NCBI GenBank assembly: GCA_013205645.1
Contig: JABMMH010000186.1
Span: forward strand, 1-10,924
Direction: 5' to 3'
DNA length: 10,924 nucleotides
Origin: Polaromonas sp.
GTDB taxonomy: Bacteria; Pseudomonadota; Gammaproteobacteria; Burkholderiales; Burkholderiaceae_C
Of the stretch, positions 1 through 5,608 are shown one piece after another. The notes under the pieces were generated by a model that saw nothing but the letters and a program-made list of their open reading frames with translations, was not told the origin of the DNA and searched no databases. The position numbers and the translations under genes were made by a program. Position 1 is the first letter of the stretch, and the number at the start of each line of letters is the position of its first letter.

Positions 1-320
1 ATGCTGACGCAGTAAACCGGAAAGCCGTGAATGAAGTTGGTGGTGCCGTCCAGCGGGTCAATGATCCAGACGAATTCTGAATCTTTGGCGCCTTGCTCGC
101 TGCCCGATTCCTCCGCCAGAATGCCGTGGCCGGGGTAGGCCGTCAGCAATGTCTCAATGATGATGGCTTCTGCGGCCTGATCGATCTCAGTGACGAAGTC
201 ATTGGTCTGCTTGACCGAGACACGAACTGATTCAACATCAAGCGCGGCGCGGTTGATGATGGCGCCAGCGGCGCGCGCAGCCTTGACGGCCACGTTGAGC
301 ATGGGGTGGAGATTGGACAT
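1..320 (-). CDS. suhB: Inositol-1-monophosphatase family protein SuhB (3' end beyond the left edge)
   Basis: The first 106 codons of a SuhB-type inositol monophosphatase read leftward and leave the window at base 1. The family hydrolyses inositol monophosphates using Mg2+; in E. coli, SuhB also joins the Nus factor complex that supports rRNA transcription and folding. Visible metal-site motifs are AEES at residues 69-72 and DPLDGTTNFIHGF at about 88-100, with Asp88 and Asp91 as the expected ligands. The segment TNDFVTEID at 39-47 is also typical. The ATG at 318-320 begins MSNLHPMLNVAVKAAR, which matches the usual start of the family; no strong ribosome binding site precedes it. The gene is divergent from trmJ, an arrangement also found in E. 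coli. Family membership is certain; the Nus role is inferred from orthology. The last third or more of the protein cannot be seen. Confidence 0.95.
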   Translation of the reverse strand, partial: MSNLHPMLNVAVKAARAAGAIINRAALDVESVRVSVKQTNDFVTEIDQAAEAIIIETLLTAYPGHGILAEESGSEQGAKDSEFVWIIDPLDGTTNFIHGFPVYCVS

Positions 321-390
321 AAGCAGTAAGAAAGAGCGGGAGGGCTGCAGACCGGTGACCGGCGGGCAGGTGACAATAGCGCCATTTTAA

Positions 391-404
391 GGGGCTTCAG
401 CCCC
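391..404 (+). promoter_or_regulatory. GC-rich hairpin just upstream of the trmJ start
   Basis: GGGGCTTCAGCCCC can fold as a five-base-pair all-GC stem closing a UUCA loop. It ends eight bases before the trmJ ATG. The only purine-rich Shine-Dalgarno-like bases (AAGGGG, 389-394) lie partly inside the 5' arm. It could therefore affect trmJ translation. A structural role is inferred. The rest of the 92-base gap (321-412) shows no convincing promoter on either strand, though CCGGTGACCGG at 352-362 is another short inverted repeat. Confidence 0.4.
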
Positions 405-412
405 AAAAGCCC

Positions 413-1213
413 ATGAAAACCCGATTTATCCTCATCAACACCAGTCATGCCGGCAATGTGGGCGGCACCGCACGCGCCATGAAGGTGATGGGTTTCACGG
501 ATTTGGTGCTGGTGGCGCCGCGCTGGCCGAACGTGTTGAACCGTGAAGAAACCATCCAGCGCTCGAGTGGTGCGCTGGATATTTTGAAGAATGCCCGCGT
601 GGTCGAGACGGTGGAAGAAGCCCTAGACGGCATGACCCATTTGTGTGCCACGGCCATGACGCCACGTGACTTTGGCCCACCCACGGTGACGCCGCGCGCC
701 CACTTTGCTGCGTTGACTTCTCCCGCCGCGCAAGAGGCTGGACAGCGCCCCGAGTCTGTGGCTTTCTTGTTTGGCTCTGAGCGCTTTGGCATGCAAAACG
801 AAGACGTATACCGTTGTCACGCTTGTTTGAGTATTCCGACCGACCCGAATTTTGGCTCGCTGAATTTGGCGGCGGCGGTGCAACTGATTGCCTACGACTG
901 GCGCGAGGCCTTGGGCGGTTTTGCTGTGCAGTCCGCCACGGCGCCCGCGCGGCAAGCCGATGCCGCTGAAGTGGCTGGCATGCTCAAGCACTGGGAGCAG
1001 GCCTTGGCTGAGATTGGTTTTCTGGACCCGCAAGCGCCAAAAAAACTCATGCCACGACTGAACCAGCTGTTCAACCGCGCACATCTCTCCAGTGAAGAAA
1101 TCCATATCTTGCGCGGTGTTGCCAAGGCCATGTCGCAAGCAGCCAGCAAGTCAGACACGGCATTGGCCGCCGTATTGCCCTTAGCGCCAACGGAAACTTT
1201 CGACGCCAAGTAG
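413..1213 (+). CDS. trmJ: tRNA (cytidine/uridine-2'-O-)-methyltransferase TrmJ
   Basis: This 266-residue SPOUT-class methyltransferase transfers a methyl group from S-adenosylmethionine to the 2'-OH of nucleotide 32 in tRNA anticodon loops, acting as a cytoplasmic dimer. The three knot motifs are present: residues 9-28 (N-T-S-H-A-G-N-V-G-G-T-A-R-A, with Arg21 as the conserved Arg), 117-127 (AFLFGSERFGM) and 141-154 (IPTDPNFGSLNLAA). A C-terminal extension of about 100 residues, including a helical segment near 185-245, fits TrmJ better than the shorter TrmL. The E. coli protein is a little shorter (about 246 residues). The start at 413 matches the family, although a hairpin rather than a clear ribosome binding site lies upstream. 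cysE follows after 10 bases on the same strand, so the two are probably cotranscribed. The suhB-trmJ divergent pair is conserved in E. coli. Confidence 0.93.
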   Translation: MKTRFILINTSHAGNVGGTARAMKVMGFTDLVLVAPRWPNVLNREETIQRSSGALDILKNARVVETVEEALDGMTHLCATAMTPRDFGPPTVTPRAHFAALTSPAAQEAGQRPESVAFLFGSERFGMQNEDVYRCHACLSIPTDPNFGSLNLAAAVQLIAYDWREALGGFAVQSATAPARQADAAEVAGMLKHWEQALAEIGFLDPQAPKKLMPRLNQLFNRAHLSSEEIHILRGVAKAMSQAASKSDTALAAVLPLAPTETFDAK

Positions 1214-1223
1214 ACTCTTCAAT

Positions 1224-2003
1224 ATGTTTTCCCGACTCCGCTCCGACGTCCAGTGCATTCTTGAACGAGACCCAGCCGCCCGCACGGCTTGGGAAGTGCT
1301 GACCTGCTACCCCGGCATCCACGCCTTGCTCTTGCATCGCCGTGCGCATTGGTGCTGGAACCACGGGCTGAAGTGGCTGGGGCGGTTTATCTCGCACACG
1401 GCGCGCTGGCTGACAGGGATTGAAATTCATCCGGGGGCCAAAATCGGCAGCTGTGTCTTTTTTGACCATGCCATGGGCGTGGTGGTCGGTGAGACCGCTG
1501 AAATTGGCGACGGCTGCACGATTTACCAAGGCGTGACGCTGGGCGGCACCTCTTTGTACAAGGGCACCAAGCGGCACCCGACGCTGGGCCGCAACGTGGT
1601 GGTCGGGGCTGGCGCACAGGTGCTGGGTGGCTTCACGGTGGGCGACGGTGCCCGCATCGGTTCTAACGCGGTGGTGGTCAAACCAGTGCCTGCGGGTGCC
1701 ACGGCCGTTGGCAATCCGGCCCGCATCATTCAGGCAGAGGCGGCCGTGAAGCGCGAAGAAGCGGCCAGTCAGATGGGTTTTTCGGCCTACGGCATCACGC
1801 AAAACGACGACCCGGTGTCGCAGGCCATGCGCGGTTTGATTGACAACGCGGCAGGCCATGAACAGCAGATTGCCTTGCTCTGGCAGGCGATTGAAAAACT
1901 CTCAGCTTCGCCATCAGTGCTCGGCAAAGACTGCATTCCAAACGACGCTGCGCGTAAAGAAAATTTTCCAGCCGACAAGCTCAATCAGCTCATCGGCAAG
2001 TAA
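1224..2003 (+). CDS. cysE: Serine O-acetyltransferase CysE
   Basis: This 259-residue enzyme acetylates L-serine with acetyl-CoA, giving O-acetylserine, the carbon skeleton for cysteine synthesis. It belongs to the short N-terminal type, resembling Bacillus CysE, rather than the long E. coli type. A helical head (1-65) is followed by left-handed beta-helix hexapeptide repeats from about 66 to 165. Catalytic His82 lies in the DHAMGVVVGETAEIG motif; Glu67 sits where E. coli has Asp143, a known variant in the short class. The loop before RHP (117-119) and the GNPARII segment (163-169) are also family hallmarks. A tail of about 90 residues follows the helix and ends in LIGK, without the terminal Ile that E. 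coli CysE uses to bind cysteine synthase. The gene starts 10 bases after trmJ with no obvious ribosome binding site, and converges on mogA across 15 bases. Confidence 0.95.
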   Translation: MFSRLRSDVQCILERDPAARTAWEVLTCYPGIHALLLHRRAHWCWNHGLKWLGRFISHTARWLTGIEIHPGAKIGSCVFFDHAMGVVVGETAEIGDGCTIYQGVTLGGTSLYKGTKRHPTLGRNVVVGAGAQVLGGFTVGDGARIGSNAVVVKPVPAGATAVGNPARIIQAEAAVKREEAASQMGFSAYGITQNDDPVSQAMRGLIDNAAGHEQQIALLWQAIEKLSASPSVLGKDCIPNDAARKENFPADKLNQLIGK

Positions 2004-2018
2004 AACGCAGGCGGCTTG

Positions 2019-2624
2019 TTAAGCGGCAGGCCGGATGGCTGACTTGGGCCGGAAGGCCTTGCAGACCTCGGCTCGGGTTTCCAGATACGGCCCGCCGATC
2101 AAATCAATGCAGTAGGGCACGGCGGCGAAAATACCGGGCATGATGCTGTCACCGCCCTCGTTGCGCAGGCCTTCGAGCGTTTCCTGAATCGCTTTCGGTT
2201 GGCCGGGCAAATTCAAAATCAGACTCTGGTCGCGGATCACGGCGCACTGGCGCGACAAAATGGCAGTCGGCACAAACTTCAAGCTGATCTGCCGCATTTG
2301 CTCACCAAAGCCGGGCATTTCCTTGTGGCCCACAGCGAGGGTTGCTTCTGGCGTCACATCGCGCAGGGCCGGGCCAGTGCCGCCGGTGGTCAGCACCAAG
2401 GAACAACCGGCGTTCACCAGCTCAATCAACGCGGCGCTGATGCCGGCTTGCTCATCGGGAATCAAGCGTGCGTCAAATTCGATGGGGTTGTGCAGCGCAC
2501 GCGTCAGCCAGTTTTTCAGGGCGGGCAGGCCTTTGTCTTCATAGACGCCGGCAGACGCACGGTCGCTGACCGAGACGATGCCGATGCGCACCGGCTCAAA
2601 GCAACCGGCCTCAAGATTTGACAT
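2019..2624 (-). CDS. mogA: Molybdopterin adenylyltransferase MogA
   Basis: MogA adenylylates molybdopterin with ATP, preparing it for molybdate insertion by MoeA. The 201-residue product is close to E. coli MogA along its whole length. It has the SVSDRAS segment at 18-24, TTGGTGPALRDVTPEATL at 79-96 and NLPGQPK at 138-144. Asp57 and Asp89 align with E. coli Asp49 and Asp82, the residues implicated in catalysis. The closing AFRPKSA also matches, and supports MogA rather than MoaB. The ATG at 2622-2624 lies inside the last codons of darP, a 14-base overlap in a different frame that suggests translational coupling. The N-terminus is about eight residues longer than in E. coli. A molybdenum cofactor gene suits a genome carrying the nitrate reductase at the right of the window, though the two are not in one operon. 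No T-tract terminator is visible at the junction with cysE. Confidence 0.96.
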   Translation of the reverse strand: MSNLEAGCFEPVRIGIVSVSDRASAGVYEDKGLPALKNWLTRALHNPIEFDARLIPDEQAGISAALIELVNAGCSLVLTTGGTGPALRDVTPEATLAVGHKEMPGFGEQMRQISLKFVPTAILSRQCAVIRDQSLILNLPGQPKAIQETLEGLRNEGGDSIMPGIFAAVPYCIDLIGGPYLETRAEVCKAFRPKSAIRPAA

Positions 2625-3189
2625 GCGCCATCTTTTCTTTGATCAGCTGAAAAATCTCGCGATACGACTTGCCGTGGCGTGGCACTTCACCCGGTGTTTC
2701 GGGTTGCATGTCTTTGCGGACTTGGCGGATGAGCGCGCGCATTTGTTGTGAATCGGTATCGGTATAGGTGTTGAGCCAATCGCTCAGCGCGCCATCTTCG
2801 GCGATCAACTTGTCGCGCCACTGCTCAGCCAAGTGCAGCGACAGCGTCAGCTGGCCCGAACCGTTGGTTTGCTCGTTGATGGCTTCACGGATCGGCTCGG
2901 GGTCAAGCGGGCGCATCAGCTTGCCGATGAATTGCATTTGCCGCCGCCGACCTTCGAAGTGGGTGATCTTCTTGCAGTCTTTGATGGCGTCGAGCAGCTT
3001 TTCGGGCAGGTTGAGCCGTTTGATGAGGTCAGGGCGGAGCGTGAGCAACGCCTCTCCCAAGACCTGCTTTTCGCCGGCCTCGGCTTTGAGTTGGGTTTTG
3101 CTAGGGGGGCCCGGCTCTTCAGCCAGAATTTCTTCGGGCTTGACGAAGCGTCCGTTGGACCAATAGCCTTTGATAGTCTTGTTGTTCAT
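2611..3189 (-). CDS. darP: Ribosome biogenesis factor DarP (YjgA, formerly DUF615)
   Basis: DarP associates with the late 50S ribosomal subunit precursor and promotes its assembly. From the ATG at 3187-3189 the protein has 192 residues, close to E. coli YjgA (183). The diagnostic core is HFEGRRRQMQFIGKLMR (77-93), followed by LDPEPIREA (95-103) and the C-terminal TDTDSQQMRALIRQVRKD and YREIFQLIKE segments. The open frame runs upstream to 3252 with other ATGs at 3204 and 3252. I chose 3189 because MNNKTIKGYW resembles the usual start of betaproteobacterial homologues as I recall them. No Shine-Dalgarno sequence precedes any of these starts. The gene is divergent from pmbA, as in E. coli, and its 3' end overlaps mogA. 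A run of six G then three C at about 3105-3113 lies in the early coding part with no sign of a frameshift. Confidence 0.93.
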   Translation of the reverse strand: MNNKTIKGYWSNGRFVKPEEILAEEPGPPSKTQLKAEAGEKQVLGEALLTLRPDLIKRLNLPEKLLDAIKDCKKITHFEGRRRQMQFIGKLMRPLDPEPIREAINEQTNGSGQLTLSLHLAEQWRDKLIAEDGALSDWLNTYTDTDSQQMRALIRQVRKDMQPETPGEVPRHGKSYREIFQLIKEKMAHVKS

Positions 3190-3198
3190 TGCAGTCAG

Positions 3199-3205
3199 TA
3201 TCATA
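3199..3205. promoter_or_regulatory. Candidate shared, symmetric -10 element between darP and pmbA
   Basis: TATCATA on the plus strand reads TATGATA on the minus strand, so each direction has a hexamer one base from TATAAT. Start sites about seven bases downstream would fall near 3211 (pmbA ATG at 3213) and near 3193 (darP ATG at 3189), giving almost leaderless transcripts both ways. No good -35 hexamer stands at 16-18 bases in either direction. The call is therefore tentative. Confidence 0.3.
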
Positions 3206-3212
3206 GCGACCC

Positions 3213-4616
3213 ATGACCCAAAAAACACTGAAGCGTTCCCCGCGAGATCCACATCTGATGGCGCAGCCCGAATCGGGCTTCAGTTATCACCGGGATTTCT
3301 TTGAAGATTTGGTCGACAGCGCCTTGTCTCACGCCACCAAAATTGGCGCCACGGACGCCGCGGCAGAGGCCTCTGAGGGTTGCGGCCTGAGCGTCAGTGT
3401 GCGCAAGGGCGAGCTTGAAAACGTTGAGCGGAATCGCGACAAGTCGCTGGGCGTCACAGTCTACGTCGGCCAAAAACGCGGCAACGCCTCAACCAGCGAT
3501 TTCTCTAAAGCAGCCATCGAACAAACCGTGCAAGCGGCCTACGACATCGCCCGCTTCACCGCCACAGACAAAACCTCGGGCTTGCCGGCTGATCGCGATA
3601 TCTCGCGCAAGCACCTTGACCTTGATTTGTTCCATCCTTGGGCGATCAACTCGGCGCAAGCCGCGGAGCTGGCGCTCGAATGCGAAGCCGCCGCCATGAG
3701 CACCAGCCGCCTGATCACCAACAGCGAAGGTGCTGGCGTGTCGGCACAGCAAAGCCATTTTTTCAGCGCACACACGCGGGGTTTTCGCGGTGGGTATGCC
3801 AGTTCGCGGCACAGCATTTCAGTCTCGCCGATTGCCGGCAAAGGCAGTCAGATGCAGCGTGACGCTTGGTACAGCTCGATGCGTGACGCGGCCGACTTGG
3901 CCAGCCCGCAAGCGGTTGGCCGCTACGCTGCAGAGCGCGCTTTGTCCCGTTTGAAAAGCCGAAAAATCCCCACCACGCAATGCGCTGTGTTGTTTGAGTC
4001 GCCGCTGGCGTCGGGTCTGCTGGGCGGCTTTGTGCAAGCCATCAGCGGCGGCGCGCTGTACCGCAAGAGCACCTTCTTGTTGGACAGCTTGGGCAAGGCA
4101 GCCTTTCCGACACACATCGACATCAGCGAAGACCCGCACGTGCTAAAAGGCAAAGGCAGCGCACCCTTCGATGACGAGGGCGTGAAAACCAAGGCGCGCC
4201 AAATTGTCGATGGCGGCATGGTGCAAGGCTACTTTTTGAGCACCTACTCAGCCCGCAAACTCGGCATGCGCACGACTGGCAACGCCGGCGGCTCGCATAA
4301 TTTGGTGATGACCAGCCGCAAGACGCGCGCTGGTGACGATCTCGATGCCATGCTGAAAAAGCTCGGCACCGGTTTGTTCGTCACAGAATTGATGGGCCAA
4401 GGCGTCAATTACGTGACCGGCGACTACTCGCGCGGTGCGTCAGGCTTCTGGGTCGAGAACGGCCAGATCGCCTTTCCGGTTGAAGAAATCACCATTGCCG
4501 GCAACCTGAAAGACATGCTCATGGGCATTCAAGCCGTGGGCGCTGACGCCTACAACTACGGCGCCAAAACCGTGGGTTCGATTCTGGTGAACCGGATGAA
4601 GGTGGCGGGGTCCTGA
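3213..4616 (+). CDS. pmbA: Metalloprotease subunit PmbA/TldE
   Basis: TldE (PmbA) pairs with TldD to form a heterodimeric metalloprotease that degrades unfolded peptides; in E. coli it is needed for microcin B17 maturation and CcdA turnover. This 467-residue protein is a little longer than the E. coli one (450). It lacks the HExxxH-type metal site, as expected for TldE, whose partner TldD carries the zinc. Family segments include SVSVRKGELENVERN (60-74), the early LGVTVYVGQKRGNASTSD, ALYRKSTFLLDSLGK near the middle, and GTGLFVTELMGQGVN followed by TGDYSRGASGFWVENG at about 385-420. The ATG at 3213 was kept. An in-frame ATG at 3258 (MAQPESGF) is an alternative, since the first 15 residues are not conserved with E. 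coli and neither has a good ribosome binding site. tldD is not in the window. The gene converges on yqeY across 18 bases. Confidence 0.94.
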   Translation: MTQKTLKRSPRDPHLMAQPESGFSYHRDFFEDLVDSALSHATKIGATDAAAEASEGCGLSVSVRKGELENVERNRDKSLGVTVYVGQKRGNASTSDFSKAAIEQTVQAAYDIARFTATDKTSGLPADRDISRKHLDLDLFHPWAINSAQAAELALECEAAAMSTSRLITNSEGAGVSAQQSHFFSAHTRGFRGGYASSRHSISVSPIAGKGSQMQRDAWYSSMRDAADLASPQAVGRYAAERALSRLKSRKIPTTQCAVLFESPLASGLLGGFVQAISGGALYRKSTFLLDSLGKAAFPTHIDISEDPHVLKGKGSAPFDDEGVKTKARQIVDGGMVQGYFLSTYSARKLGMRTTGNAGGSHNLVMTSRKTRAGDDLDAMLKKLGTGLFVTELMGQGVNYVTGDYSRGASGFWVENGQIAFPVEEITIAGNLKDMLMGIQAVGADAYNYGAKTVGSILVNRMKVAGS

Positions 4617-4634
4617 TTTTGACCGTGTGCCGGC

Positions 4635-5081
4635 TTAGCCAGCCAGCGCAGCCTTCACAGCCGCCGAGACTTGGCCCATGTCGGCCTTGCCGGTCAGCTG
4701 TGCTTTAACAGCCGCCATGACCTTGCCCATGTCGCCGGGTCCCGTGGCACCCAGTTCGGTGACGATGGCCTTGACGGCCGCGCTGACTTCGTCTGCGCTC
4801 ATGCGGGCGGGCAGGTAAGCCTGCAGAATTTTCATCTCAGCGGCTTCTTTGTCGGCCAAGTCGGTGCGAGCGGCTTTTTGGAAGGCTTCGATGGAGTCTT
4901 TGCGCTGCTTGATGAGTTTGTCGACGATGGCGACCACAGCGACGTCGTCTTGCATCACACGGTCGTCCACTTCTTTTTGCTTGATCGCCGCCAGCAGCAG
5001 GCGAATGGTGCCCAAACGCTCAACGTCTTTGGCCCGCATGGCGGTTTTCATGTCTTCGGTGATTTGTTCTTTGAGCGTCAT
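4635..5081 (-). CDS. yqeY: GatB/YqeY domain-containing protein
   Basis: This 148-residue protein is a stand-alone YqeY domain, related to the C-terminal tRNA-binding domain of the GatB subunit of tRNA-dependent amidotransferase. Its cellular role is not settled. It begins MTLKEQITEDMKTAMRAKD and has the characteristic LGTIRLLLAAIKQKEVD (23-39), then the EAAEMKILQAYLPARMS segment and a GDMGKVMAAVKAQLTGKADMGQVSAAVKAAL tail, all standard for the family. The start at 5081 is supported by an AAGGA ribosome binding site (minus strand, 5087-5091) about five bases upstream. It follows rpsU on the same strand with an intrinsic terminator between them, so it is either a readthrough product or uses its own promoter. 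In many bacteria dnaG and rpoD follow this pair; here pmbA meets it tail to tail instead. Confidence 0.93.
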   Translation of the reverse strand: MTLKEQITEDMKTAMRAKDVERLGTIRLLLAAIKQKEVDDRVMQDDVAVVAIVDKLIKQRKDSIEAFQKAARTDLADKEAAEMKILQAYLPARMSADEVSAAVKAIVTELGATGPGDMGKVMAAVKAQLTGKADMGQVSAAVKAALAG

Positions 5082-5086
5082 GGGAG

Positions 5087-5091
5087 TCCTT
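5087..5091 (-). promoter_or_regulatory. Ribosome binding site of yqeY
   Basis: AAGGA on the minus strand stands five bases before the yqeY ATG. It is one of the few good Shine-Dalgarno sequences in this window and fixes the yqeY start. Confidence 0.7.
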
Positions 5092-5135
5092 GTGTGGGCC
5101 GGTGGGCAGGGCGGTGTGGCTTAGATTTTGTGCGT

Positions 5136-5168
5136 AAAAAAGCCCGCTGGAGCGTCCTCAAGCGGGCT
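5136..5168 (-). terminator. Rho-independent terminator between rpsU and yqeY
   Basis: Read on the minus strand, AGCCCGCT (5161-5168) pairs perfectly with AGCGGGCT (5141-5148) across a 12-base loop. A run of six U follows (5136-5141, the first shared with the stem end). It lies 40 bases after the rpsU stop and 55 bases before the yqeY start, so it should end most rpsU transcripts and reduce yqeY expression relative to S21. The plus strand has no T-tract after the stem, so it should not act in that direction. Confidence 0.88.
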
Positions 5169-5208
5169 GTGCCGGATGCCAATGAAGGCTGAGCCGATCG
5201 AAAAACGA

Positions 5209-5421
5209 TCAGTACAGTTTCTTCGGCAACTGCATGGCGCGGATGCGCTTGTAGTTACGTTTGACGGCGGCAGCCTTTTTACGTTTACGTTCGGCCGTTG
5301 GCTTCTCGTAAAACTCGCGGGCGCGCAAGTCGGTCAGCAGACCGAGTTTTTCAATAGTGCGCTTGAAGCGACGCAGTGCGACGTCAAACGGCTCGTTGTC
5401 TTTTACACGGATAGTGGTCAT
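5209..5421 (-). CDS. rpsU: 30S ribosomal protein S21
   Basis: This 70-residue basic protein is bacterial ribosomal protein S21 (bS21), which binds near the platform of the 30S subunit close to the anti-Shine-Dalgarno end of 16S rRNA and assists translation initiation. The sequence is a full-length match to the family: TTIRVKDNEPFDVALRRFKR at 2-21, then the FYEKPTAERKRKKAAAVKRNYKR segment (37-59) and a short tail ending KKLY. The ATG at 5419-5421 follows a leader of roughly 75 bases with a strong -10 element and a predicted hairpin; no canonical ribosome binding site is at the usual distance. A small inverted repeat (GATCG, five T, CGATC on the minus strand, 5196-5210) spans the end of the gene. 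Transcription probably ends at the terminator downstream, with yqeY beyond it. Confidence 0.97.
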   Translation of the reverse strand: MTTIRVKDNEPFDVALRRFKRTIEKLGLLTDLRAREFYEKPTAERKRKKAAAVKRNYKRIRAMQLPKKLY

Positions 5422-5430
5422 CGATGAATG

Positions 5431-5459
5431 GATCCAATTGGATGCACCTTCAATTGATC
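5431..5459 (-). promoter_or_regulatory. Predicted hairpin in the rpsU leader
   Basis: On the minus strand, GATCAATTG (5451-5459) pairs with CAATTGGATC (5431-5440), giving nine base pairs with a single bulged G and a ten-base loop (5441-5450). The loop exposes AAGGTG. The 3' arm contains the only GGA within ribosome binding distance of the rpsU ATG, 11 bases away. The stem could therefore mask or present the initiation region. The pairing is directly visible; a regulatory role is inference. Confidence 0.45.
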
Positions 5460-5484
5460 TGATCAGGATCAGGTCAGGCGCGGG

Positions 5485-5496
5485 TTTGCTAGCAAA
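5485..5496 (-). repeat. Perfect 12-base palindrome at the expected rpsU transcription start
   Basis: TTTGCTAGCAAA is identical on both strands. It begins about eight bases downstream of the rpsU -10 hexamer, that is, at or next to the predicted +1 (near 5497). It could be an operator for a dimeric regulator or a small 5' hairpin. A second perfect 12-base palindrome (ATCCAATTGGAT, 5432-5443) and CTGATCAG (5459-5466) lie further into the leader. Nothing in the sequence identifies a binding protein. Confidence 0.5.
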
Positions 5497-5503
5497 GCCT
5501 TGG

Positions 5504-5509
5504 ATTATA
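5504..5509 (-). promoter_or_regulatory. rpsU: Probable -10 element of the rpsU promoter
   Basis: The minus strand carries a perfect TATAAT here, 82 bases before the rpsU ATG. The -35 region at 16-18 bases is poor (GCCAGA or its neighbours), so the promoter may depend on an activator. An imperfect inverted repeat (plus strand 5511-5531, CCAGA and TCTGG at its ends) covers the -35 and spacer region. The upstream gene is on the same strand and no strong terminator separates them, so readthrough into rpsU is also possible. Confidence 0.65.
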
Positions 5510-5593
5510 GCCAGAGAAATTGGGTTTCTGGCTTTGATCGCTAGGCGGGAGATAAAAGAGCATTGATTATGGCTGCTTTCAGGGTTGTTTTGT

Positions 5594-5608
5594 GGGCTGA
5601 TTTAGCCC
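5594..5608 (-). other. Small inverted repeat over the yhiN stop codon
   Basis: GGGCT and AGCCC flank a five-base spacer and include the TAA of the flavoprotein gene. The stem is only five base pairs and is followed on the minus strand by an A-rich rather than U-rich run. It is at best a weak or non-canonical terminator. Confidence 0.25.

Noticed and set aside
1071..1859. Minus-strand open frame of 262 codons opposite trmJ and cysE
   Set aside because: It is rich in His, Arg and Ala with no domain pattern, and both genes opposite are certain.
3105..3113. Six G then three C in darP as a possible slippage or phase-variation site
   Set aside because: The frame is intact and family-like on both sides, and the tract is too short to suggest programmed variation.
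3190..3252. Extension of darP to the upstream ATGs at 3204 or 3252
   Set aside because: The extra residues are not family-like, and the longer one would overlap pmbA. The MNNKTIKGYW start fits homologues better.
5196..5210. GATCG / CGATC dyad with a five-T loop at the rpsU stop
   Set aside because: The T-run is in the loop, not after the stem, so it is not an intrinsic terminator; the real one is at 5136-5168.
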